In this document: one piece after another, positions 24,224-32,315 of the stretch
Numbering within the stretch: position 1 is the first letter of the stretch
How the letters are laid out: every line of letters begins with the position of its first letter
Origin: Vibrio hyugaensis
GTDB lineage: Bacteria > Pseudomonadota > Gammaproteobacteria > Enterobacterales > Vibrionaceae
Length of the DNA: 64,000 bases
NCBI RefSeq assembly: GCF_002906655.1
Contig: NZ_CP025795.1
Coordinates: 620,001-684,000 of the forward strand
Direction of reading: 5' to 3'
Notes under the pieces: model-generated
Told to the model about the DNA's origin: nothing
Databases searched by the model: none
The model's input: only the letters and a program-made list of their open reading frames with translations
Translations under genes and position numbers: made by a program

Positions 24224-25072
24224 ATGAGTTCTGTGAGAGAGGTTTGTCAGGTTATCCGTTCGCACGCAACCGCTGATGGAGATGGCGTAAAGATTCGTCG
24301 AGTAGCCGGTTTTAATAACGCCAGCTTTTCCCCGTTCTTGATGGTGGATGAATTGAAATCAGATCAGCGTGCCGATTATGTCGGTGGTTTTCCTCCGCAT
24401 CCTCATCGTGGTATCGAGACTCTAACTTACATGATGAGAGGGCATTTCCAGCATCGTGACCACATGAACAATGTCGGCGAACTTCGTTCCGGTGGCGCTC
24501 AATGGATGGCGGCAGGGCGTGGTGTTGTTCATAGTGAAATGCCAATCATGCAAGACGGCGAGCTGCATGGTTTCCAGATTTGGATTAACCAGCCTGCTCA
24601 CGACAAAATGACGCCAGCGCAATACCACGATTTTCAACCTGAAACGATCACGGAATACTACCAAGAAACGCAAGGTCTGGTGCGAGTACTCTCTGGTGAC
24701 TTGAATGTAAATGGTGAAGTGATCCGAGGCCCGTTAGACAAAACGGGTGTACCCGTTACGGTTGCTGATTGGCGCGCTACTTCTGGAGATTACCTAAACC
24801 TTGTCACGCCTTCGCATCACAACATGATGGTTTATGTCTACAAAGGCGATATAAACCTTGGCGATCGTTCTGTTAAACAGGATGAAATGGCGTTGTTGTT
24901 TCAAGGTGAAGGGATTGAGTTGAAAGCCAATGGACACAGCGGCGTGCTTGTCTTTATTGGTGAACCGATTGACGAGCCGGTGGTGCACTATGGTCCATTT
25001 GTCATGAACAGCATCGAAGAAATTGAACAAGCGATTCAAGATTACAACGCAGGTTTGTTTGAGACCTACTAA
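24224..25072 (+). CDS. Pirin family protein
   Basis: 282 residues of the bicupin pirin family. The iron-binding PHPHRGIETLTYMMRG segment (residues about 57-72), a further His in FQHRDH, and GRGVVHSEMP are the metal site of pirin/YhhW proteins, some of which show quercetin 2,3-dioxygenase activity; others modulate pyruvate dehydrogenase or regulators. GGGAGACAAG precedes the ATG. The second cupin is degenerate as usual. Monocistronic; the physiological substrate is unknown. Confidence 0.9.
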   Translation: MSSVREVCQVIRSHATADGDGVKIRRVAGFNNASFSPFLMVDELKSDQRADYVGGFPPHPHRGIETLTYMMRGHFQHRDHMNNVGELRSGGAQWMAAGRGVVHSEMPIMQDGELHGFQIWINQPAHDKMTPAQYHDFQPETITEYYQETQGLVRVLSGDLNVNGEVIRGPLDKTGVPVTVADWRATSGDYLNLVTPSHHNMMVYVYKGDINLGDRSVKQDEMALLFQGEGIELKANGHSGVLVFIGEPIDEPVVHYGPFVMNSIEEIEQAIQDYNAGLFETY

Positions 25073-25216
25073 GCCAAGGCGGTTAAATACGAATACGTTT
25101 GGATATGGCGCTGTATGACCGAGCAGCGTCCCAGAAATAGCGCAAAGTGATTTAGAACTCCTTTATTGAGTTCTCCTGCTAGCAAAGACGATATCCACTG
25201 CCATCGAATTTGCATT

Positions 25217-25246
25217 GGCTACACCAACTCGGTGTGGCTTTTTTTG
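25217..25246 (+). terminator. Rho-independent terminator downstream of the pirin gene
   Basis: GGCTACACC-aactc-GGTGTGGCT with a T7 tail, 145 bases after the pirin stop. The intervening stretch has no gene and may be a 3' UTR or carry a small RNA. Confidence 0.75.
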
Positions 25247-25260
25247 TTGAGTTTGGGTAC

Positions 25261-26118
25261 CTAGCTTTGCTTCCAGCGTTCAATGGCGTGTTTACCAAAC
25301 TCAACCCCAAGTTCATACGCTTTACGCAATGGCTCTGGCGAACGGCTTAGGCGTTTAAGTTTGAACCCTTCCGGTGGACAGACTTGGATGATCTCAACGC
25401 CTGTTGGTGGGTTGTCTATCAGTTCCAAAGATTGGTTATAGCGAACATGGCGAGTGAGCATCGGCTCCACCAAAGCAGGGTGATCTTTCAGTAAACGCGT
25501 AGTGAGCTTTTCAAATTTTGGCTTGGATTTTCGATAACTTGCTGGCCGGCTACGCAGGACCATAATCTTTGTTGCCCCTCGTTTGATTGCTTCCGCTACT
25601 GGAATAGCGTCCGCGACACCCCCATCGACATATTTCGTGCCGTCTAAGATGACGCCATTGCGATACATAATGGGTAATGCACTACTGGCTTTCATGGTTT
25701 CGGCGAGCATATCAATTGTTGGGGTTAGGTATTCTGCTTGCCCATTGTCTTGGCGGGTGACACCAAGAAAGAAAGGACGAGAATCTGCACTTAAAACGTC
25801 TCGGTCGATCCCCAGTTCTTCTAAAGTAATCTTCCACATCCAATCTAAATCCATCATGTCTCCGCCACGCAAAAGCTGAGTTGGAGAGATGAATTCATTG
25901 CGCAAGCTGTAATCAAGATAAATTTTGAGGTTTCGACCTGGCATGTTCGCAAGGTAAGCCGCTAGGTTGCTTGCTCCAGCAGAAACACCCCAAAAGCTGT
26001 CAAAAGGTGAGAAGCTTTCTGCCATGAAGTGATCGAGTATGCCGCAGGAAAAAACGCCACGCATTGCGCCGCCTTCCACGATGAGGGCACGAGAGCCAAC
26101 TTGTTCCATCCTTGCCAT
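25261..26118 (-). CDS. Patatin-like phospholipase family protein
   Basis: 285 residues. The oxyanion loop EGGAMRGVFSCG lies near residues 15-26, the nucleophile elbow WGVSAGAS at about 43-50, and the catalytic Asp in VDGGVADAIP near residue 165, giving the Ser-Asp dyad of patatins. The form is that of YjjU-type cytoplasmic patatins, which are presumed phospholipases or acyl hydrolases. No signal peptide or membrane segment. The ribosome site is weak and a second ATG 9 bases in is possible. Confidence 0.87.
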   Translation of the reverse strand: MARMEQVGSRALIVEGGAMRGVFSCGILDHFMAESFSPFDSFWGVSAGASNLAAYLANMPGRNLKIYLDYSLRNEFISPTQLLRGGDMMDLDWMWKITLEELGIDRDVLSADSRPFFLGVTRQDNGQAEYLTPTIDMLAETMKASSALPIMYRNGVILDGTKYVDGGVADAIPVAEAIKRGATKIMVLRSRPASYRKSKPKFEKLTTRLLKDHPALVEPMLTRHVRYNQSLELIDNPPTGVEIIQVCPPEGFKLKRLSRSPEPLRKAYELGVEFGKHAIERWKQS

Positions 26119-26271
26119 CCGTTTTGATTTTTCTGATTTGGGATATCGGGGTTCTAGAGTAACGGATCTAATTCATATACCCAAGTTTGTGTAAGACTAA
26201 GCACGCTTGTCTTGTGATTCACTGTCTTATCTTGGGTTTTCTCTGAGCTACCTTAATGAAGCTTTAAATGC

Positions 26272-26284
26272 GTTATAAAATAAC
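26272..26284. promoter_or_regulatory. Zur-like dyad before the regulator remnant
   Basis: GTTATAAAATAAC is a perfect 5-3-5 palindrome resembling the Zur-like boxes at 1115-1163, 50 bases before the degraded regulator start. Probably a relic of autoregulation. Confidence 0.35.
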
Positions 26285-26333
26285 AATTATCATGAAGTGA
26301 ATTGGGTGGCACAAATCTTTTGTGAGGTGGGTA

Positions 26334-26480
26334 ATGAGCGATATCGACACGGTGATTAAGCATGTAGAGAAAATCGGCAAAGCTTGAGGTAGGCAACTGA
26401 CATCTAGCCGGAAGTTCGTACAGAAAGCCGAATTGAATTGATTGCTGAGCATCAGTTCGAAGATAAACTTCTCGTCTGAA
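26334..26480 (+). pseudogene. Remnant of a Fur/Zur-family regulator N-terminus
   Basis: From ATG 26334 (GAGGTGGG upstream) the frame reads MSDIDTVIKHVEKIGKA, stop, GRQLTSSRKFVQKAELN, stop. This lines up with the start of Zur-type proteins (AEKICAQRNVRLTPQRLEVL in E. coli), with the Arg codon CGA changed to TGA and the following helix partly preserved. Downstream the similarity vanishes, so most of the gene is lost. It lies beside a metal exporter gene. Short length keeps confidence moderate. Confidence 0.4.
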
Positions 26481-26644
26481 AAATGTCATAGAATCGACTT
26501 AGTGGGGCGTTGTGTCCGATAAGATTCGATGCTCTTTGTTCTCCACCGTTAGCCCTTAATCTTCAAGTTGCTCCTGCCAAACATAATCTAAAGCCTCACC
26601 ATCACAAACCTTTCAAAACCATGTTGTCTTTCTATCTAACTAAG

Positions 26645-26698
26645 TTGACATTGTTTGATTGTCAAACTAAATTGAATTCAAATAATTTGATAATCAAA
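26645..26698 (+). promoter_or_regulatory. Promoter and paired MarR-type operators of the CDF operon
   Basis: TTGACA at 26645-26650 and TAAATT at 26668-26673 form a sigma-70 promoter with a 17-bp spacer. The inverted repeat TTTGA-N3-TCAAA occurs at 26654-26666 inside that spacer and again at 26686-26698, with centres 32 bp (about three turns) apart. Repression by the MarR protein encoded by the second gene is the obvious inference. Confidence 0.7.
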
Positions 26699-26723
26699 CT
26701 AAATTTAGAGATTAGGTATCGCA

Positions 26724-27626
26724 ATGGCAGCAATTCAACATTCCCATGACTTCGTGTCTCACAATCAAAAGGGTGAGAAACGAACGCTTTACGTACTTAT
26801 TTTGACGGTAGTCACCATGGTGGTAGAAATTACCGCAGGCACTATGTTTGGCTCGATGGCCTTGCTAGCCGATGGTTGGCACATGGGTACTCACGCAGCC
26901 GCATTTTGTATTACCCTGTTTGCTTATCGTTACGCGAAACAAAACGCGGATAATGATCGTTTTTCATTTGGTACTGGTAAGGTCAGCGTATTAGGTGGTT
27001 TTACCAGTGCGATTGCGCTTGGGATTGTCGCTCTGATGATGATGGTGGAATCGGTCCATCGTCTGTTCAACCCAGAGAGTATTCAATTCAATGAGGCGAT
27101 TATGGTGGCGGTGATCGGTCTTGTAGTGAACTTAGCCAGTATGCTGCTTTTGCAAGATCATCACCACACCCATGGCCATGATCATCATGGTCACAAACAC
27201 GAGCATCATCATGACCACAACTTAACGGCGGCGTATTTTCATGTGTTAGCGGATACGCTGACTTCGTTACTGGCTATTGTGGCTCTTATTGTTGGTAAAT
27301 TTTACGGTTGGGTGTCGTTAGATGCGCTGATGGGTATTGTCGGTGCCATCGTGATAGGTAAGTGGACACTGGGTTTGATGAAGCAAACCGCCCCTGTGCT
27401 ATTAGATGAGAGTATTGATCAATCTTACCGAAACGAAATTGTAGAGACCCTTTCGCCTTATGCTGAGGTTGTCGACCTACACATTTGGAAAGTCAGTGGT
27501 CATCACTATTCAGCGGCGATAGCGTTGAAGAATCAGAGCGATAAAACACTGGATGAATTTAAGCAATTATTGAGTAAGTTTGATAAGATTCATCATCTTA
27601 CTTTGGAAGTTCAAACGACTGAGTGA
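26724..27626 (+). CDS. CDF family cation efflux transporter (DmeF-like) with His-rich loop
   Basis: 300 residues with six membrane helices. Metal-site residues are ADGWHMGTH (Asp50, His53, His57) in helix 2 and HVLAD (His173, Asp177) in helix 5. A loop of 21 residues at 146-166 contains more than ten histidines between helices 4 and 5. The DRFSFGTGKVSVLGGFTSAI segment is typical of the DmeF subgroup, proton-driven exporters of Co, Ni, Zn or Cd from the cytoplasm. The cytoplasmic C-terminal domain is short but present. The stop overlaps the start of a MarR regulator by one base. Control is probably by that regulator at two inverted repeats. Confidence 0.9.
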   Translation: MAAIQHSHDFVSHNQKGEKRTLYVLILTVVTMVVEITAGTMFGSMALLADGWHMGTHAAAFCITLFAYRYAKQNADNDRFSFGTGKVSVLGGFTSAIALGIVALMMMVESVHRLFNPESIQFNEAIMVAVIGLVVNLASMLLLQDHHHTHGHDHHGHKHEHHHDHNLTAAYFHVLADTLTSLLAIVALIVGKFYGWVSLDALMGIVGAIVIGKWTLGLMKQTAPVLLDESIDQSYRNEIVETLSPYAEVVDLHIWKVSGHHYSAAIALKNQSDKTLDEFKQLLSKFDKIHHLTLEVQTTE

Positions 27627-28042
27627 TGCGCGAATTAGAAAAGCTGAATCAAATGCTTACCGAGTTCTATGACAAAATGTCTTCTTGGGAGCAATCTGTA
27701 GTGAAAGGAACCGGTTATTCACTGGCTCAAATCCACACCATTGAAGTGCTAGGTGGGCATGGTGCGCTACGTATGAAAGAACTGGCGGAAAAGCTAGGGG
27801 TTACCACAGGCACATTGACGGTTCAAATTGAAAAACTGGTGAATGCTGAACTGATAGAGCGCTGTCCTCATCCAGAAGACCGCCGTGCTATTGTTGTGAA
27901 GTTAACATCGGCTGGTGAAGAGATTCATCGTCATCACAACCAACTGCATTTAGACTTAGTGCAAGATTTGACGCGTAATATCGACGCTGAACACCAAGAT
28001 ATACTGTTTGCCTGCCTTAAAAAAATGAACCAAGAATTCTGA
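27626..28042 (+). CDS. MarR family transcriptional regulator
   Basis: 138 residues from ATG 27626, coupled to the transporter by a TGATG overlap. The winged helix is evident: MKELAEKLGVTTGTLTVQIEKLVNAELIERCPHPEDRRAIVVKLT at about residues 47-91, including the DRR wing tip. Being in the same operon as a metal exporter it may sense a metal or a stress compound; several His residues (HRHHNQLH) lie just after the wing and could bind metal. Two TTTGA-N3-TCAAA inverted repeats in the operon promoter are its likely targets. Confidence 0.88.
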   Translation: MRELEKLNQMLTEFYDKMSSWEQSVVKGTGYSLAQIHTIEVLGGHGALRMKELAEKLGVTTGTLTVQIEKLVNAELIERCPHPEDRRAIVVKLTSAGEEIHRHHNQLHLDLVQDLTRNIDAEHQDILFACLKKMNQEF

Positions 28043-28072
28043 GTTCGCTAACGTTAAGACCCAAATAGCAAA

Positions 28073-28103
28073 AAAGTAGAGCGCCGAAGTGCTCTACTTT
28101 TTA
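28073..28103 (+). terminator. Terminator of the CDF-MarR operon
   Basis: AAAGTAGAGC / GCTCTACTTT stem with loop and T-rich tail. Confidence 0.85.
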
Positions 28104-28183
28104 TACCAATCACAGTAAATCAATGTTCAGATACAGCGTTATAGTAAGCTAGAGTGAACCGTTATTTACTACGACTGGTATTA

Positions 28184-28312
28184 TTATAAGCTTGATAAAA
28201 TTTGTTCTATTGGCAGTTGTGTGAACGCATAAGTAACGCCAACACAAAAGGCGGAACCAGTGATACCTATCCCAACTGTCGTTGCGAGTAAGAGAAGCGT
28301 AATTTTAGGCAT
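28184..28312 (-). CDS. 42-residue small membrane protein
   Basis: The frame MPKITLLLLATTVGIGITGS contains a single hydrophobic helix, then a short polar tail (QLPIEQILSSL). Its ATG shares a base with the stop of the preceding small gene (TAATG), a sign of coupled translation. AAAAAGGAG of the upstream frame lies within range. No family recognised. Confidence 0.45.
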   Translation of the reverse strand: MPKITLLLLATTVGIGITGSAFCVGVTYAFTQLPIEQILSSL

Positions 28313-28440
28313 TAGAGGCTAAACTCCTTTTTGAAGGTTGGGTACATAATCCCGTTTGCTTCTTGATAAGTTTTAAAACCATAACCGAATGCCAGCGCTG
28401 CCATCACAATGGCAAATGCTGCAATATTTCTTCCTTTCAT
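28312..28440 (-). CDS. 42-residue small membrane protein
   Basis: Begins MKGRNIAAFAIVMAALAFGY, one hydrophobic segment with a basic start, then a soluble tail GFKTYQEANGIMYPTFKKEF. It is followed without gap by another tiny membrane protein gene and preceded at 83 bases by a 111-residue protein with a C-terminal membrane helix. Function unknown. Confidence 0.45.
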   Translation of the reverse strand: MKGRNIAAFAIVMAALAFGYGFKTYQEANGIMYPTFKKEFSL

Positions 28441-28523
28441 CCCTAAACTCTCAACTGTTGTAGGCAAAGTGACAACCACTCTGCCAATTGCGTTTCTATC
28501 GCTTATTGATCTTGGATGGCCAA

Positions 28524-28859
28524 TTACTGGTTAAAGCACACAAATACGACCCACGCTGTCATCAGCACAAGTAGCGGAGTGAATACTTTTTGAATTGATG
28601 CACCATCGGTCAAATCGTAAATTACGATCGATTCTTTATAGAATGCGCGTTTGAATGAACCAAAGCTGATTTCATTTTTCACATCAGATTGCTCGTACCG
28701 TTGACGTGCAGATTCTGTCATTTGAGACTCAAGATCTTGCATCTCATATTCTTTGTTAAAAAATGCATCCCACGCCGAAATACGAGCAATAGCTTTTGGT
28801 GAGTGATTGCTCTTTAGCTTTTCTAGACGTTTTGCGTATGCAGCTTGATATTTATCCAC
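28524..28859 (-). CDS. Hypothetical protein with C-terminal membrane anchor
   Basis: 111 residues from a GTG start (GGAA upstream). The soluble N-terminal part is charged and helical (MDKYQAAYAKRLEKLKS, MQDLESQMTESARQRYEQ); the last 20 residues (FTPLLVLMTAWVVFVCFNQ) form a tail-type membrane helix. It seems to be the first gene of an operon with two 42-residue membrane proteins. No family recognised and no link to the neighbouring ugp genes. Confidence 0.55.
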   Translation of the reverse strand: MDKYQAAYAKRLEKLKSNHSPKAIARISAWDAFFNKEYEMQDLESQMTESARQRYEQSDVKNEISFGSFKRAFYKESIVIYDLTDGASIQKVFTPLLVLMTAWVVFVCFNQ

Positions 28860-28860
28860 G

Positions 28861-29079
28861 ATGAATTCCTACATGAATAGACTGTTATACAGAACACCGC
28901 TTGAGATGTTCTGCTCAGTGGTTGTAAAAGCAAAAAATGGGAAGTTAAAGGTGTACTTTTACGAGAAAGAATGGGGACTAATCGGTATACAGCATTTGAT
29001 TGTTAAAGAGCGAAAAGGAATATCATCCCCTGTGTTGCGGATAATATGGGCTGCTCTTGGATGCGACAAACAAAAATAA
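28861..29079 (+). CDS. Doubtful 72-residue ORF
   Basis: Divergent from the anchored protein and directly abutting its start, so its upstream region would overlap that gene. The product MNSYMNRLLYRTPLEMFCSV shows some structure (KAKNGKLKVYFYEKEWGLIGI). No ribosome site is visible. May be chance or a decayed gene. Confidence 0.2.
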   Translation: MNSYMNRLLYRTPLEMFCSVVVKAKNGKLKVYFYEKEWGLIGIQHLIVKERKGISSPVLRIIWAALGCDKQK

Positions 29080-29213
29080 TTAGTCAAAATAACAAGCAAT
29101 CTTTGTTGCGAGATATATGGAAGTGGGCATTGAGAGCGAAACAAAAAGGAAAGATCGTAGAGCTTACCTCGCTTTACATGCCATTTTACGACTTTGATAG
29201 TTTAAGCACTTGA
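29046..29213 (+). CDS. Doubtful 55-residue ORF
   Basis: Reads MGCSWMRQTKIISQNNKQSL, then WKWALRAKQKGKIVELTSLY and a C-terminal PFYDFDSLST. It overlaps the previous doubtful frame in another phase; together they could be a frameshifted single gene. The strong terminator at 29345-29402 shows that something is transcribed rightward here. Confidence 0.25.
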   Translation: MGCSWMRQTKIISQNNKQSLLRDIWKWALRAKQKGKIVELTSLYMPFYDFDSLST

Positions 29214-29344
29214 GGCAAAGAAAATTCGTGCCTGCTAACTCCAAAAGTAGGGTAAACGCTATTCTTTTTCTCGTTGGAGTGTTTATAAAGATTGGGAATT
29301 TTGATTTTTCTCATGCAATCCGCCGCAGTCTTTACTCCTTCTCT

Positions 29345-29402
29345 CGCTCAATCCGTGGTATTTCCCCCCCTCTCTATGGATACCCGGATTGAGTGTTTTT
29401 TT
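29345..29402 (+). terminator. Long-stem rho-independent terminator
   Basis: CTCAATCCG-tGG-AT-TCC pairs with GGATaCCCGGATTGAG around a C-rich loop, followed by TGTTTTTTT. No confident gene precedes it, so it marks an unknown transcript. Confidence 0.75.
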
Positions 29403-29503
29403 GCATCGTGCTTTTAAGACAAGATGAACGCCGATTTATACATGGTTTGTTTACCAAAGAGTCATCGACGCCTTCCTATTTATAGTGTGTAACCGCGAGT
29501 GAT

Positions 29504-30328
29504 TTATGCGCTAGCGTTGTTGTATTTTTTAGCCTGTACAATCAGGCTTGCTAACTGTGCGAAGCCAAACCCGCCATATTCAGAAGTCAGATAACTCGGT
29601 TGATGTTTTAAGCTATCTAACAATGGGCGAATGTTCTTCACACCAAAAGTCATGGGTAACCACTCAAACATCCCCTCATCGTTTAATGAATCTCCAACGT
29701 AAGTCACGTGATCCAAATTTGGTAAGTCACCATGATTAAACTGCTTAATGTAGGTTTCGCCGCTGCTTCGTTTGCTGTGATTTCCAATCCATGCATTGAT
29801 ATGAATGGAGCTTAGGGTAGCGTTGACTGGGTTTGATTCTACGTTAAGACTTAAAATACGGTTGAGGATCTCCATCGTAGTTGAAGTCGCTACAGGGGGG
29901 CGATCTTGGGCAATGTTGACCGCCACATCGCAGAACCGAAAGCTCTGATCTTGGCTTAACTCTACGTCAGAATACTCCGCTAAAATGCCAGAGATACTTT
30001 CACATAGTGCTTGCTGTTCTTTTCGCATTTGCTGTGCTGGGCGGGCAAAAGTGGAGCTGAAACCATGTTGGTCTTTCCGCATCCAAAACGCGCCGTTTTC
30101 ACCTATGATCCCATGCAGCGGCCACATTTTTGCCATTTGGTCACACCAACCAGCACAAGCGCCAGTGACCGCTACGACTTTCACGCCAACTTGCTCTAGC
30201 TCGGCGAGCGCAATTAAAGTGTCTGGCGGCAGCTTCCCTTGCCAAGTTAATGTGTCGTCTACGTCGGTTAACAACCATTCAATGTTTCTCAGATACTCTG
30301 TATTGAGCTCTGATAGTGGGTTAGGCAT
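29504..30328 (-). CDS. HAD superfamily (type IIB) phosphatase in the ugp operon
   Basis: 274 residues. Motif I DVDDTLTWQG (Asp22, Asp24) near the N-terminus, Thr/Ser motif II in VVAVTGACAGWC, and motif IV YVGDSLNDEGMF define a Cof/sucrose-phosphatase-like HAD-IIB enzyme. Its ATG overlaps the end of ugpC by 8 bases with AAGGAG inside that gene, so it belongs to the ugp operon, where many bacteria instead have ugpQ. Dephosphorylation of glycerol 3-phosphate or another imported phosphoester is a reasonable inference; the true substrate is unknown. Confidence 0.82.
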   Translation of the reverse strand: MPNPLSELNTEYLRNIEWLLTDVDDTLTWQGKLPPDTLIALAELEQVGVKVVAVTGACAGWCDQMAKMWPLHGIIGENGAFWMRKDQHGFSSTFARPAQQMRKEQQALCESISGILAEYSDVELSQDQSFRFCDVAVNIAQDRPPVATSTTMEILNRILSLNVESNPVNATLSSIHINAWIGNHSKRSSGETYIKQFNHGDLPNLDHVTYVGDSLNDEGMFEWLPMTFGVKNIRPLLDSLKHQPSYLTSEYGGFGFAQLASLIVQAKKYNNASA

Positions 30329-31466
30329 TCACCACTCCTTGCTGTGTCTGCTTGTTATTTATCGTACTTTTAACTGGCGTTGATAACGCGGCTTTGAGTG
30401 AGCAATCAATGCGCTTTTCGGTATTGGCATTAAATAAGTGAAGGTGCTTGGGCTTGATATCTAAGCCAAGTTTGTCCCCGATTTGAATCGGAGTATGACC
30501 TTCCACTCGAACCACGAGCTTTTGTGAATCAGTACCTTCTGTGCAGCAATACAGTAATAAGTCTGCGCCCAAGGATTCAATCAATTCCACTTCGACGTGC
30601 AGCCAAGGCTTATCTTCACTGAGTTGTAAATGCTCAGGTCTCAGCCCAAGTTTGACCTTACCTAAATCTAGGTCATTCGTCGATACTGGCAGTTGGGCAT
30701 CACCAATCGTTATCCCGTCCTTGGTGATGTTTGCGTCTAAGGTGTTCATCGATGGAGAGCCGATAAAGGTCGCAACAAATAGAGAGGCAGGTGCGTCGTA
30801 AATGTCGAGTGGTGTACCCACTTGTTCTACATTGCCTTTGTTGAGCACCACTAGTTTGTCCGCCAGCGTCATGGCTTCCACTTGGTCGTGGGTCACGTAA
30901 ACCGAGGTTGTACCAAGGCGACGCTGAAGCTTTTTGATCTCTAAGCGCATTTGTACACGCAGTTTGGCATCTAAGTTAGACAGAGGCTCGTCGAACAGAA
31001 ACACTTTTGGTTCGCGTACAATCGCTCTACCCATCGCGACACGTTGACGTTGTCCGCCAGACAGTTGTCCCGGTTTTCGGTCGAGTAGGTGATCCAACTC
31101 CAGCATCTTTGCTGCTTCATGCACCAGTCGCTCAATTTCCGCTTTCGGTGTTTTGCGGTTGCGCAGACCATAAGCCATGTTGTTGTATACCGTCATGTGC
31201 GGGTACAAGGCGTAGTTTTGGAACACCATGGCAATATCACGTTCACCAGGTTCTAGGTTGTTCACGGTGGTGTCATCAATATTCAACTCGCCTGAGCTGA
31301 TTTCTTCTAATCCGGCAATCATGCGAAGTAGGGTGGATTTACCACAACCACTCGGACCAACCAACACGACCATTTCACCATCGCAGATATCAAGATTGAG
31401 TTTTTGGATCGCCTGATAACCGTTCGGATAACATTTAGCGATATTAGAAAGAGTTAACGTGGACAT
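30321..31466 (-). CDS. ugpC: sn-glycerol-3-phosphate ABC transporter ATPase
   Basis: 381 residues of the MalK/UgpC ATPase group. Walker A GPSGCGKST is at residues 37-45, signature LSGGQRQR near 135, Walker B VFLFDEPLSNLDA near 155, and an H-loop in YVTHDQVEAMTLAD. The C-terminal TOBE-type regulatory domain is present (KLGLRPEHLQL). It energises import of G3P or glycerophosphodiesters through UgpA/UgpE. The ATG directly follows the ugpE stop and CGGAG precedes it. Confidence 0.92.
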   Translation of the reverse strand: MSTLTLSNIAKCYPNGYQAIQKLNLDICDGEMVVLVGPSGCGKSTLLRMIAGLEEISSGELNIDDTTVNNLEPGERDIAMVFQNYALYPHMTVYNNMAYGLRNRKTPKAEIERLVHEAAKMLELDHLLDRKPGQLSGGQRQRVAMGRAIVREPKVFLFDEPLSNLDAKLRVQMRLEIKKLQRRLGTTSVYVTHDQVEAMTLADKLVVLNKGNVEQVGTPLDIYDAPASLFVATFIGSPSMNTLDANITKDGITIGDAQLPVSTNDLDLGKVKLGLRPEHLQLSEDKPWLHVEVELIESLGADLLLYCCTEGTDSQKLVVRVEGHTPIQIGDKLGLDIKPKHLHLFNANTEKRIDCSLKAALSTPVKSTINNKQTQQGVVNA

Positions 31467-32315
31467 TTATTTCTCCGAATCTACCAGACCTTTAACAAAG
31501 GCTTTTTGCATTGCAATTACCACAATCACTGGTGGCAACATGGCGATAATGGTGGTGGCCATAATCTTGTTCCATTCCACAACACCATCAACCACTCCAA
31601 GCATCTGTTTAATGCCCATCACGATGGTGTAGTACTGCACATCAGTGGTGATCAGCAGTGGCCATAGATATTGGTTCCAGCCGTAAATGAAAGTGATGAC
31701 GAACAGTGCAGCGATGTTGGTACGCGACAGAGGCAACAAGATATCGAAGAAGAACTTGATTGGTCCTGCGCCATCAATTCGCGCTGCTTCCACCAACTCA
31801 TTCGGCACAGTTAAGAAGAACTGACGGAACAAGAAAGTGGCGGTTGCACTGGCAATCAGCGGAATGGTTAAGCCGTAAAATGAGTTGAGCATGTTGAGGT
31901 TCGTAATCACCTCAAACGTCGGCATGATGCGCACTTCAACGGGTAACATCAGCGTGAAGAAGATCATCCAGAACGCCAGCATTCGTCCCGGAAAACGGAA
32001 GAACACGACTGCATACGCTGACATGATGGAAATGCTCAACTTACCGATAGTAATGCACATCGCCATGATGAAGGAGTTCAGTAGCATGCTACCAATGGGC
32101 AAGGTATTGTTGTTGTATTGGGTATCGTTGCTCAATAAGTCAGTGAACACACTAAAGCCCAAGTCCCCAAACCAAAGTGGAGTGCCAGTGGCGAACGCGC
32201 TGTTCTCGTGCGTGGTTGCGACGATCGCAATCCAAACCGGAAGCGCAATCGAAATGATGCCAAGAATCAAAATGACATGGCAAAACAGATTAAAAAACGG
32301 TCTTCTTTCTACCAT
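31467..32315 (-). CDS. ugpE: sn-glycerol-3-phosphate ABC transporter permease
   Basis: 282 residues and about six membrane helices, starting [19 protein letters not shown]. The EAA loop EAARIDGAGPIKFFFDILLPL contacts the ATPase. Length and the ordered context ugpB-A-E-C identify it as UgpE. Start and stop overlap neighbours by one base or abut, so translation is coupled throughout. Confidence 0.92.
   Translation of the reverse strand: MVERRPFFNLFCHVILILGIISIALPVWIAIVATTHENSAFATGTPLWFGDLGFSVFTDLLSNDTQYNNNTLPIGSMLLNSFIMAMCITIGKLSISIMSAYAVVFFRFPGRMLAFWMIFFTLMLPVEVRIMPTFEVITNLNMLNSFYGLTIPLIASATATFLFRQFFLTVPNELVEAARIDGAGPIKFFFDILLPLSRTNIAALFVITFIYGWNQYLWPLLITTDVQYYTIVMGIKQMLGVVDGVVEWNKIMATTIIAMLPPVIVVIAMQKAFVKGLVDSEK

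Noticed and set aside
26170..26200. CATATACCCAAGT, similar to the repeat's end
   Set aside because: Only about 13 bases match and no second end follows; could be chance or a solo end.
29210..29392. 60-codon frame running into the terminator stem
   Set aside because: It crosses the terminator and has no start signal.
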